From positions 1 through 5,398 of the forward strand of contig JAQBFG010000230.1 of assembly GCA_032123495.1 (NCBI GenBank): DNA of 5,398 nucleotides, in the 5' to 3' direction. The DNA is from JAAERC01 sp032123495. GTDB taxonomy: Bacteria > Zixibacteria > MSB-5A5 > GN15 > PGXB01. Made by a program: the position numbers and the translations under genes. The notes beneath the pieces were generated by a model. It was not told where the DNA came from, ran no database searches, and saw only the letters and a list, made by a program, of their open reading frames with translations. Every line of letters begins with the position of its first letter. Positions within the stretch are counted from its first letter, which is position 1. This document shows, piece after piece, positions 1 to 5,398 of this stretch.

Positions 1-288
1 GGTCATCCCTCGTTGCACCTTGATACCGGTTTTAGGTACCTTGCAAAACTTAAAGGTGTTGTTTGGTTTTTAGAAAATAGCATCGGCCAGGTCTTGGCCC
101 ACTTTGTTTTTATCAATATCAATGGCAGCAGAAAACTCAATATCACTGATATGATAACCGCCAAGATTGACATGCATCAAACCGGGAACCAGTTCGTTAT
201 CCTTGGCCTTTTTGTAAAACTCAACTCCCTGGACAAATGATGAAGCACAATTACCGACCCCGATAATGGCAACTCTGACTTTCCTCAT
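1..288 (-). pseudogene. ino1: myo-inositol-1-phosphate synthase (Ino1), N-terminal part, interrupted by an in-frame TAA and cut by the window edge
   Basis: Ino1 converts glucose-6-phosphate to inositol-3-phosphate (1L-myo-inositol-1-phosphate) using NAD, the committed step of inositol lipid synthesis. The reading begins MRKVRVAIIGVGNCASS, a Rossmann nucleotide-binding start with GVGNC at residues 10-14. VPGLMHV and DLADAIF follow, both characteristic of the actinobacterial/archaeal-type Ino1. A TAA at 70-72 (minus strand) ends the frame after 72 residues. The same frame then continues for 23 codons to the window edge, reading KPNNTFKFCKVPK and IKVQRGMT, which matches what follows DAIF in the M. 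tuberculosis enzyme as I remember it. The break is therefore a single stop codon, not a frameshift. It could be a nonsense mutation or a base-call error. The start is ATG at 288, with AAAGGA 8 bases upstream; a TTG one codon earlier leaves only 5 bases. The gene is divergent from the TetR gene. Identity is very likely; functional status is uncertain. Confidence 0.82.
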
Positions 289-320
289 CAAACGATTCCT
301 TTCTGAAATAATATGACTTG

Positions 321-349
321 AGTATAGCCAAAGATAACACGATGAGCAA
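321..349 (-). promoter_or_regulatory. candidate ino1 promoter
   Basis: On the minus strand, TTGCTC (349-344) and TATACT (326-321) are separated by 17 bases. Transcription would start near 314, leaving a leader of about 26 bases that contains the AAAGGA ribosome site. The -10 is good and the -35 weak. An ATGACT sequence at 313-318 lies at the predicted start point and matches the half-site of the palindrome at 386-403. Confidence 0.4.
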
Positions 350-357
350 GATAATTG

Positions 358-386
358 TTGACAAATACATACAAAGTATATAAATA
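358..386 (+). promoter_or_regulatory. candidate promoter of the TetR-family gene
   Basis: A consensus -35, TTGACA (358-363), is followed after 17 bases by TAAATA (381-386). An alternative -10, TATAAA (379-384), has a 15-base spacer. The operator-like palindrome begins at the end of this -10 and covers the predicted start near 393, the standard arrangement for repression by blocking polymerase. The resulting leader would be about 93 bases. Confidence 0.45.
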
Positions 387-403
387 ATGACTAGAGAGTC
401 ATT
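386..403. promoter_or_regulatory. operator-like palindrome between ino1 and the TetR gene
   Basis: AATGACT, spacer AGAG, AGTCATT: an 18-base inverted repeat with perfect 7-base arms. Size and symmetry fit a site for a dimeric TetR-family repressor, and it lies in the gap shared by this regulator and ino1. The half-site resembles that of the Bacillus subtilis FadR operator as I recall it, but with an extra four-base spacer. The arms have no T-run after them and the sequence is AT-rich, so a terminator is unlikely. Binding by the adjacent regulator is inferred. Confidence 0.6.
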
Positions 404-440
404 TATATTTTATGTGCTGTTAAATCGCCGAATTTGACGG

Positions 441-465
441 TATAATATCGGGCGCGACGACCCGA
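441..465 (+). promoter_or_regulatory. consensus -10 box and short inverted repeat before the TetR gene
   Basis: A perfect TATAAT lies at 441-446, but no good -35 is found at 16-18 bases upstream (TGTTAA at 418-423 is poor). It is directly followed by TCGGG(448-452)...CCCGA(461-465), 5-base arms with an 8-base spacer. This could be a second, activator-dependent promoter with a small operator, or a short hairpin in the leader of the upstream promoter. The evidence for either is weak. Confidence 0.25.
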
Positions 466-485
466 CATCATTTTGCAGGAAGATT

Positions 486-1139
486 ATGGACGAAAATATT
501 ATTGTCAGGCTGGAACAGGAAAAGGTGGTCACGGCTACATTTAGAAAATTAAGTCCGGCCAAAAAAGATAAAATCTATAAAGCTGCTTTGAAACTTTTTG
601 GAGAAGATGTTTTTGAAGCGGTTCTCCTCGAAAATATTGCCAAAACTGCCCAGGTATCAAAAGGTTCCCTGATACAATATTTTGGTTTTAAAGAAAATCT
701 ATTTCTATTTTTGGCTGAGATAGTTGTTAGCAATTATACCGGTTATTTTGACAATTATTTTTTGAATGAAAGTGTTGTTAGAACAAAAGAGCGGATCGAG
801 CAATTTGTTTTGAGTCATAGAAATTTCGGAAAAAACAATAGAGGCGAATTTGATTTTATACTCAAGATGCTTTTTGAGAACAGTTATAAATTATCGGGTA
901 GTTTCGTAAGTGGAATTTTTGACATTCAAAAAAAATATCTAATAAAGATACTGGAAAGAGGGGTACAATCAAATCAATTGCGCCGAGATGTCAGGATTCA
1001 ATATTTGGTCTCAGTTTTTCATTCGATATTTATCGGCCTGTTGAGAGAACGGTTTTTGGATAAATCAGCTTTGCAAAAAAATGATTTTGCACAAAATCTT
1101 AATCAAAGTTTAAATATTCTGTTTGAAGGGATTAAATAG
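486..1139 (+). CDS. TetR/AcrR-family transcriptional regulator
   Basis: This 217-residue protein has the usual size and layout of TetR regulators. After an N-terminal extension of about 22 residues, helix 1 (about 24-38, KKDKIYKAALKLFGE) leads to the helix-turn-helix at about 48-66, IAKTAQVSKGSLIQYF, followed by FKENLF. The usual Tyr after G-S-L is Ile here. The rest is an all-helical domain for ligand binding and dimerisation, too divergent to name the ligand. The start is supported by AGGAAG just upstream (477-482). The gene is divergent from ino1 and convergent with the PfkB kinase gene, so inositol-lipid genes lie on both sides. Control of ino1 and its own gene through the palindrome at 386-403 is a reasonable inference. 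A fatty-acid or other envelope signal could equally be sensed. The family call is firm; the regulon is not. Confidence 0.9.
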   Translation: MDENIIVRLEQEKVVTATFRKLSPAKKDKIYKAALKLFGEDVFEAVLLENIAKTAQVSKGSLIQYFGFKENLFLFLAEIVVSNYTGYFDNYFLNESVVRTKERIEQFVLSHRNFGKNNRGEFDFILKMLFENSYKLSGSFVSGIFDIQKKYLIKILERGVQSNQLRRDVRIQYLVSVFHSIFIGLLRERFLDKSALQKNDFAQNLNQSLNILFEGIK

Positions 1140-1161
1140 ATTAAATTCTTTAATATCTATT
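1135..1161. terminator. AT-rich inverted repeat spanning two convergent stop codons
   Basis: AATAGAT-TAAA (1135-1145), loop TTC, TTTAATATCTATT (1149-1161) can pair with a 2-base bulge. The repeat contains the TAG of the TetR gene (1137-1139) and, on the other strand, the TAG of the kinase gene (1157-1159). Only 17 bases separate the genes. The stem is almost entirely A-T and no clear T-run follows on either strand, so it would be at best a weak bidirectional terminator. Confidence 0.25.
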
Positions 1162-2077
1162 GTAATACCTTGAAATTGTCTTTGTTTAACAAGGTTTCCT
1201 GTCGTCTCCGAACTTCGTTTTCGATCATAGAAAAATCGGGGCCGGTATGTTCAATCATTATTGACGAAACCGCCGAGGCAAAACAGCCAGATTTTTTCAG
1301 ATCACCGGTTTTCATATATTCATACGTAAACCCTGCCATATAGGTATCACCGGCACCGGTGGCATCGATAAGATTGACTTTGTAGGGTGGAATATCGAGA
1401 AAAATATTCCCGTCGTAAATAACCGAACCGAGTTCGGCTACTGTGACCATTACAATTTTTGGCCCAAATTCTTTAATCATTGCAGCCGCTTTATATGGAT
1501 CTTTTCGAGCGTTGATACCGGTTAATATTTCGGCTTCGAGCTCGTTCGGTTTGACAACATCAAAGAGACTCAGTGCCTTTTCTATGCCAACAAATTTTTC
1601 ATGATATATCCGTCCGTTCTTGTCGGCATTGCGAAGCAGACCCTGGGGATCGCAAAACATAAAACCATCGAAATTATGCCTGATTGTTTTTATTGTTTCA
1701 AAAGAAATCTCACCGAGAATCGGACCGATTAGAATCGCCTTCGAGTCGGAATAATCTGACGGATTAAGAGTATTGATAATACCAGCCCGGCCTAACAGGT
1801 CAAGCGTTCGGTTGCCGAAATCGTCATAATAAATAAGAGAAAATCCGCCGGTTTCTGCCGAGTTGATCAAGGTAGTTTCGATTTTTAGGGAATTTAGTTT
1901 TTCGGTAAAACTGTTTTTGAAATCATCGCCGATAGCACCGATAAGTTTTACCCGCTCGCCAAGTTTGGCAAGAACCAGAGCGGCATTGGTGGAGCATCCG
2001 GAAAGAACCCGGCCGTCGGTTTCGGAAATTTTGGTTTTGATATAATCATAGACCGGATTTCCAATAGTGGTTATCAT
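1157..2077 (-). CDS. PfkB/ribokinase-family carbohydrate kinase, candidate inositol or sugar kinase
   Basis: This is a 306-residue cytoplasmic kinase of normal family length. It starts ITTIGNPVYDYI, where Asp11 sits at the usual substrate-binding position. A variant of PfkB signature 1 follows, GCSTNAALVLAKLG (27-40). KPNELEAE (176-183) is the family's conserved mid-domain motif. Signature 2 is intact at 238-250, DATGAGDTYMAGF, with GAGD forming the anion hole and Asp244 the catalytic base. The substrate cannot be read from the sequence. The gene sits 8 bases after the phosphatidyltransferase gene and is almost certainly co-transcribed with it. Its ribosome site is probably AGAGG, inside the end of that gene, at a long 13-base spacing. 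PfkB-family myo-inositol 3-kinases are known in Thermococcus and plants. A kinase feeding inositol-3-phosphate to the neighbour is therefore an attractive inference, but an ordinary sugar or nucleoside kinase is possible. Confidence 0.88.
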   Translation of the reverse strand: MITTIGNPVYDYIKTKISETDGRVLSGCSTNAALVLAKLGERVKLIGAIGDDFKNSFTEKLNSLKIETTLINSAETGGFSLIYYDDFGNRTLDLLGRAGIINTLNPSDYSDSKAILIGPILGEISFETIKTIRHNFDGFMFCDPQGLLRNADKNGRIYHEKFVGIEKALSLFDVVKPNELEAEILTGINARKDPYKAAAMIKEFGPKIVMVTVAELGSVIYDGNIFLDIPPYKVNLIDATGAGDTYMAGFTYEYMKTGDLKKSGCFASAVSSIMIEHTGPDFSMIENEVRRRQETLLNKDNFKVLQ

Positions 2078-2085
2078 CAGGTTTC

Positions 2086-2694
2086 TCAGACCTCTTTTTT
2101 ATTACCGAGCTGTTTGTAGGCATAGATTATTCTTTGGATCGAAGTGACATAAGATGTGAGTCCAACAATTATCAGCGATATCTCGAGCCAGCGACTGTTG
2201 GGGAAATATCGTTCCAGAACGGCTCCAATTATTATTAAGGTGAATTTTTCCGGACGACCCATGATGCCAACATTACAATTTTCAATTTTGCCGATTGATT
2301 CGGCTGCGGCACGGGTGTAGCTGGCGATAATCATTCCAAACAGGGCAAATAACGCCCAGCCGGGATGAACCATTTGGGAGAGTGCTATTCCGGCCAGAAT
2401 AAAAAATTCGCCGTAACGATCGCAGACGTGATCAAGTATCCCCCCAAACACGGTTCCTATATTACCGGCTCGGGCGGTGGAACCATCAAGCACATCGGCC
2501 AGCGAGGCAAGAAGCATCCAGATTATGCCATACCAGATTTCAGCTTTCCAAAAATATATACCGGAGATGATGGCAAAAATAAATGAAAGGGCGGTCAGAA
2601 TATTTGGGGTCAGCCCGAGTTTCAGACAGATTTTACCCAATCCGCCAAAGTATCGTTCATACAACGCTCTTTTCTGTTTATTAATTTCTGCCAT
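2086..2694 (-). CDS. CDP-alcohol phosphatidyltransferase, probable phosphatidylinositol-phosphate synthase
   Basis: An integral membrane enzyme of 202 residues joining a CDP-activated lipid to an alcohol. The full family motif D-x2-DG-x2-AR-x8-G-x3-D-x3-D is present: D67, D70-G71, A74-R75, G84, D88, D92. These residues bind metal and the CDP group. LGLTPNILT (26-34) precedes the first membrane helix, and about six hydrophobic segments follow. The stretch YTRAAAESIG and GRPEK (146-150) resembles the RAEASG...ERPER region of mycobacterial phosphatidylinositol-phosphate synthase, whose acceptor is inositol-3-phosphate. With ino1 nearby this is the preferred role, although phosphatidylglycerophosphate synthase-like or archaetidylinositol-type activity cannot be excluded. 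I chose ATG at 2694. A longer reading from TTG at 2745 would begin inside the -35 element of the predicted promoter. No clear Shine-Dalgarno site is seen. It is the first gene of an operon with the PfkB kinase. Confidence 0.88.
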   Translation of the reverse strand: MAEINKQKRALYERYFGGLGKICLKLGLTPNILTALSFIFAIISGIYFWKAEIWYGIIWMLLASLADVLDGSTARAGNIGTVFGGILDHVCDRYGEFFILAGIALSQMVHPGWALFALFGMIIASYTRAAAESIGKIENCNVGIMGRPEKFTLIIIGAVLERYFPNSRWLEISLIIVGLTSYVTSIQRIIYAYKQLGNKKEV

Positions 2695-2717
2695 TTGTTT
2701 GTTGCCAATTATTGAGC

Positions 2718-2745
2718 AATATATTGAGACGATTGGCCAAGTCAA
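2718..2745 (-). promoter_or_regulatory. candidate promoter of the phosphatidyltransferase-kinase operon
   Basis: On the minus strand, TTGACT (2745-2740), a 16-base spacer and TATATT (2723-2718) form a near-consensus sigma-70-type promoter. The start would be near 2711, giving a leader of only about 17 bases. A 10-base palindrome, ATATCGATAT (2749-2758), lies just upstream of the -35, and CAATATATTG (2717-2726) covers the -10. Either could be a regulatory site, but neither matches the AATGACT half-site of the other intergenic region. Confidence 0.5.
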
Positions 2746-2773
2746 GCAATATCGATATGACCGGTATCATGGC

Positions 2774-2806
2774 AAAAAAAGTCAGGACAAAAGATGTCCT
2801 GACTTT
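2774..2806 (-). terminator. intrinsic terminator after the secreted-protein gene
   Basis: A perfect 12-base stem (2778-2789 pairing with 2795-2806, core GTCAGGACA) encloses a 5-base loop. On the minus strand it is followed by a run of T; the plus strand shows seven A at 2774-2780. No T-run follows on the plus strand, so it acts on minus-strand transcripts. It lies about 65 bases after the stop of the gene at 2871-3425 and just ahead of the lipid operon promoter, separating the two units. Confidence 0.88.
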
Positions 2807-2870
2807 CAAAATGCGGTTGAAGGAAATAAACAATTATCTGTTTATCAATTTGTTTAACCCGTCTTTAATT

Positions 2871-3425
2871 TTACTTTTTGACCTCTGGTGTTTTGATAAC
2901 AAGAAACGGAATCACTTCTTCCGCCGGTTGTTTTTCATTTTCCGGTGATGGCATTACCATTTGTAGCGAGTTGCTTGGGCTGGTGGTGGTTGTGTCGATT
3001 TTGAGCGGAGCAGAAAAATCACTGCCATCAAGTGCCGAAATAAAGATTGTTGCAATTCGTCCGGTGCCTGGGTCTATTGGCGGGACAGTTCCCCCCAGAG
3101 CCCAAACCAAACCGATTGTGACACACTGCGCAGCAGTATCGGCACGGGCTATTTTGACTCCAAAATGATCAGCGCGGCCGCCTTTGAAAACGGTCGAATC
3201 GGCAACGATTTTTGTTTTGCCGGAGCTGAATATAATCGGTAGTGAAATGGCTATAATCTCTTCATCATTGAAAAGAGAGACATTCACCGCCCAATTTTTG
3301 GCATCAATCTGATACGGTTCAAGATACATGGTATCAAGCACGCCAGCTTTATCGACCTGGGCATATAATCCACCGGCCAATAGCATCATCCCAAAAACGA
3401 AAAGGATAATTTTTCTCAGGTTCAT
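2871..3425 (-). CDS. small secreted protein, cohesin-like beta-rich domain, function unknown
   Basis: This is a 184-residue exported protein. A Sec signal peptide covers residues 1-22: positive residues R4 and K5, a hydrophobic core, and a likely cut after LYA (20-22). The rest is rich in beta-type and Thr/Ser segments. VSLFNDEEIIAISLPIIFSS (about 49-68), followed by an ADSTVFKGGR stretch and then PGTGRIATIFIS, follows the pattern of cohesin-like or carbohydrate-binding-module-like beta-sandwich domains in secreted proteins of uncultured FCB-group bacteria. I do not recognise a specific family. The tail after about 150 is low-complexity, proline- and glutamate-containing, and ends in lysines, with no sorting signal. 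The start has an excellent site, GGAGG 4 bases ahead. The gene lies 82 bases after the TPR lipoprotein gene on the same strand with no terminator between, so the two are probably one operon closed by the hairpin at 2774-2806. Confidence 0.8.
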   Translation of the reverse strand: MNLRKIILFVFGMMLLAGGLYAQVDKAGVLDTMYLEPYQIDAKNWAVNVSLFNDEEIIAISLPIIFSSGKTKIVADSTVFKGGRADHFGVKIARADTAAQCVTIGLVWALGGTVPPIDPGTGRIATIFISALDGSDFSAPLKIDTTTTSPSNSLQMVMPSPENEKQPAEEVIPFLVIKTPEVKK

Positions 3426-3507
3426 CTTTCCTCCATTAGGTATTACTTAAAGGTTTTACATATTATCATCGGTTAAAGATCCAAATTTCTTAACTTGTTT
3501 GGGTATA

Positions 3508-4965
3508 TCAAGTTCCAGAGCGGGCAAGAGATTGTAATGAGTCGGCTTTGGCCGAATTATTCAGCTTGCCTCGATAAATATCAATAGCATTTTTCAATGC
3601 CCTGATACCTACTTCCTGATCGGGGAAACGGCGAAACAATTCTTCCAGTAATCTGGCGGCATTTTCCCACTCCCCACGTCTTCTGGCAACTTCGGCCTGA
3701 TAAGAAATAGCAGACGCCTCAATAGTCGTCCCTCTCTGTTCGTTCTGCATCCTTTTATAGAATTCAATTGCTTTGTTATACCACAAATCGGCTAGCTGGC
3801 TATTTTTCAAATTGTCGTAATGTCCCGCTATGGTCAAATATGCCTCGAAAGCCAACTCTGTGTTCGGGAAATTTGTAATAAGCCACTGATATTCATCTTC
3901 GGCTCGGTTCCACTCGTTCTGTTTTTCCAATGAAAGAGCAAGATATTGTTGTGGCAGCGGTGCCGACTTATAATAAACAAAGTAATTATCCTTAACAAAT
4001 TTCAGTGTTTCGCGGCATTCCGAGTATGATTTATTATTAAAATTAGCAATTGCAATTTTAATATATATGTTCGCCAACAATGCCGAATCATCTGCTCTTT
4101 CAAGTAAGCTTTCGTACATTGCGATCGCTTCGGTATGATTATTTTTCCCCCGACTTAAAAAATCGGCGATTCTCATTGCCTCGGGCATACGAGTTTGACC
4201 GGTTGAGTCCTTGATGGCACTGATAGTCTCAATTGCATCATCCCATTTGGCAAAATCGGCTAATAACCCCGCCAGTAATCGACGTGCCTCTTTTTCCAAG
4301 TCAGTATGGGGCCATTCGGCAATTATTCTCTGATAGTAATTTCTGGTTGACTCTGTTGCCTCAAAAGTATTGGGAATGTTTTGTAATCGGATATTAATTT
4401 TAAGCAATTCGATCGGAAGGTTTAGCACCTCTTTTATAATATTGTTTTCCGCATCGACTGGGGGATAGAAAGTGCTGAGCATTGATTTATAAATATCTAT
4501 CCCGCTGGTCCAATCGCCGGCGGCGAGATAGGCTCGAGCCAGATTAGATTGTGAAGACAACAAAGCTCGGTCGGATAATTTTGTAAGCGAAAGAAGCTGA
4601 TTGAGAATAAAAACTGATGAGTCGAATTTACTATCGGCATAATATATACTGGCCAGGCGAGCTGTAGCCATAAATGCAACCGATTCCAAATCTTTGCGTT
4701 CGGTTTGGAAACTGTCCACAGTCAGAGAATCCAGATGAGTATAGCAGTAAGCGACCGTATTTAAATAGGCATTTTTTACGTTTTGCCAGGTTTCAATATC
4801 TTTTAAATCAGGTTTGATAGAGGCTGTGTTGAAAAGCTGTTCGGCTTGATGCAAAGATTTTTCGGCGTTAAAGATTATCTGTTTGCCCGGTTCTGATCCA
4901 CAACCTGCCAAAAAGATGATAAGTAATAAAATAACGAGTCGGTTTTTTACAGATTGAGTTACCAT
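3508..4965 (-). CDS. TPR-repeat lipoprotein
   Basis: A 485-residue lipid-anchored, helical-repeat protein, probably periplasmic and attached to the inner or outer membrane. After an N-terminal charged segment and hydrophobic run (10-20), the lipobox L19-A20-G21-C22 gives Cys22 as the lipidated first residue of the mature protein. The residues after Cys are GSEP, without the Asp that signals inner-membrane retention in E. coli. The remainder consists of TPR-like helix pairs, recognisable at about 140-166, 208-250, 297-326, 337-366, 370-405 and 420-449; for example NLARAYLAAGDWTSGIDIYK and EWNRAEDEYQWLITNFPNTE. The FPNTE/FPD linkers resemble those of BamD- and YbgF/CpoB-type proteins, suggesting a scaffold role in the envelope. 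No catalytic domain is visible. The upstream Shine-Dalgarno sequence is poor. It is the likely first gene of an operon with the secreted protein downstream. Its partner is unknown. Confidence 0.88.
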   Translation of the reverse strand: MVTQSVKNRLVILLLIIFLAGCGSEPGKQIIFNAEKSLHQAEQLFNTASIKPDLKDIETWQNVKNAYLNTVAYCYTHLDSLTVDSFQTERKDLESVAFMATARLASIYYADSKFDSSVFILNQLLSLTKLSDRALLSSQSNLARAYLAAGDWTSGIDIYKSMLSTFYPPVDAENNIIKEVLNLPIELLKINIRLQNIPNTFEATESTRNYYQRIIAEWPHTDLEKEARRLLAGLLADFAKWDDAIETISAIKDSTGQTRMPEAMRIADFLSRGKNNHTEAIAMYESLLERADDSALLANIYIKIAIANFNNKSYSECRETLKFVKDNYFVYYKSAPLPQQYLALSLEKQNEWNRAEDEYQWLITNFPNTELAFEAYLTIAGHYDNLKNSQLADLWYNKAIEFYKRMQNEQRGTTIEASAISYQAEVARRRGEWENAARLLEELFRRFPDQEVGIRALKNAIDIYRGKLNNSAKADSLQSLARSGT

Positions 4966-5065
4966 AATTGTATCGCCAGTTGAATGTTAATAAAAAAAAT
5001 AAATTTTATTATCTTTTCCGTTCTCTTTTTGACCTGCGCAGATATTTATTCGTCGTTTAAGATTA

Positions 5066-5093
5066 AACATATACAAAAATTATATTCTGTCAA
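5066..5093 (-). promoter_or_regulatory. candidate promoter of the lipoprotein operon
   Basis: On the minus strand a perfect -35 TTGACA (5093-5088) is followed after 16 bases by TATGTT (5071-5066), four of six matches to TATAAT. The start would be near 5059 with a leader of about 94 bases. The leader is very AT-rich and holds no obvious structured element. The rest of the gap from 4966 to 5203 shows nothing else that I can support. Confidence 0.45.
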
Positions 5094-5203
5094 TACCCTG
5101 AATGAATAAAATATCCTCCATAGAAAAATCACTTTTCCCATAAAGAAATGACTAATATTGTAATTCGTTACGGAACCCAAGAAACAGAGTATTTGATAAT
5201 AAT

Positions 5204-5237
5204 AAAAAAAAGGATCACAAATTAATGTGATCCTTTT
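5204..5237 (-). terminator. intrinsic terminator after the PEP-CTERM gene
   Basis: A perfect 12-base stem (5208-5219 with 5226-5237, core GGATCACA) and a 6-base loop are followed on the minus strand by a run of T (eight A at 5204-5211 on the plus strand). It sits 22 bases past the stop of the PEP-CTERM gene, closing that transcript ahead of the lipoprotein promoter. Confidence 0.88.
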
Positions 5238-5259
5238 GGAAAATTCAATATTTTAGAAG

Positions 5260-5398
5260 CTAGTTTTGGCGTCTTCTTCTGAAAGCGGCCAATCCGAACG
5301 AACCGAGACCAAAAAGCAATAGTGTTGACGGTTCGGGGACGGATGAATAAGACTTTTCAAGAAGGTCATTGCCGCAGGCGAGAGTATTGTGGAAATTT
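5260..5398 (-). CDS. PEP-CTERM sorting-domain protein, C-terminal end only
   Basis: The last 45 codons of a gene that runs off the right edge. The frame reads NFHNTLACGNDLLEKSYSS, then VPEPSTLLLFGLGSFGLAAF and RRRRQN before a TAG at 5260-5262. This is a complete PEP-CTERM tail: the Val-Pro-Glu-Pro motif, one hydrophobic membrane segment, and a terminal arginine cluster. Such tails direct exported proteins to an exosortase that cleaves at the PEP motif, often in species that make extracellular polysaccharide. The CGNDLL segment before it is common just upstream of the tail in these proteins. The functional domain lies outside the window and no exosortase gene is seen. A strong terminator follows immediately. 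The tail assignment is firm; the protein's role is unknown. Confidence 0.93.
   Translation of the reverse strand, partial: NFHNTLACGNDLLEKSYSSVPEPSTLLLFGLGSFGLAAFRRRRQN

Noticed and set aside
1..72. Selenocysteine or pyrrolysine recoding at the ino1 stop
   Set aside because: The codon is TAA, which neither system uses, and no downstream structure can be judged so near the window edge.
13..240. Plus-strand open frame opposite ino1
   Set aside because: It is the shadow of a frame with clear Ino1 motifs.
289..291. TTG at 291 as the ino1 start
   Set aside because: The ATG directly after it has better spacing (8 bases) to AAAGGA and fits the family N-terminus.
2695..2745. A longer start (TTG at 2745) for the phosphatidyltransferase, adding 17 residues
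   Set aside because: The TTG lies inside the predicted -35 box, the added residues do not resemble the family, and MAEINKQKR from ATG at 2694 is a natural start.
2477..2948. Plus-strand open frames opposite the phosphatidyltransferase and secreted-protein genes
   Set aside because: They lie antisense to convincing genes, run through the terminator hairpin, and have no recognisable domain or good ribosome site.
5147..5153. A further AATGACT sequence upstream of the lipoprotein operon
   Set aside because: It is a lone 7-base half-site without its inverted partner in AT-rich DNA, so chance is a sufficient explanation.
5148..5225. A 25-codon plus-strand frame starting ATGACTAAT
   Set aside because: It runs into the terminator stem, is low-complexity at its end, and has no convincing ribosome site.

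Overview
This 5.4 kb window appears to be a chromosomal piece of an uncultured, moderately AT-rich Gram-negative-type bacterium. A lipobox lipoprotein, a secreted beta-rich protein and a PEP-CTERM sorting tail indicate a diderm envelope. The mix resembles genomes of the FCB/Zixibacteria kind, but no rRNA or other phylogenetic marker is present, so this placement is a weak inference. TAA, TAG and TGA all end genes here, so the standard genetic code applies.

Left part (1-2745): an inositol-phospholipid module. The minus strand carries the start of a myo-inositol-1-phosphate synthase (ino1). It is interrupted by an in-frame TAA at codon 73, yet its homology continues in the same frame to the window edge. 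A TetR-family regulator is transcribed divergently from it. The 194-base gap between them holds a clear operator-like palindrome (AATGACT-AGAG-AGTCATT) beside good promoter elements. Tail-to-tail with the regulator is a two-gene minus-strand operon with its own promoter: a CDP-alcohol phosphatidyltransferase resembling phosphatidylinositol-phosphate synthases, then a PfkB/ribokinase-family sugar kinase. Ino1 would make inositol-3-phosphate and the transferase would attach it to CDP-diacylglycerol. The kinase could salvage free inositol into the same intermediate, and the TetR protein is a natural candidate regulator. The last two roles are inferences from gene order.

Right part (2770-5398): an envelope region, all minus strand. 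From right to left it holds the C-terminus of a PEP-CTERM protein with its own intrinsic terminator, then a promoter, a TPR-repeat lipoprotein, a small secreted cohesin-like protein of unknown function, and a second strong intrinsic terminator. That terminator insulates this unit from the lipid operon. No rRNA, tRNA, CRISPR array, transposase or phage gene is visible. No gap between genes exceeds 300 bases.
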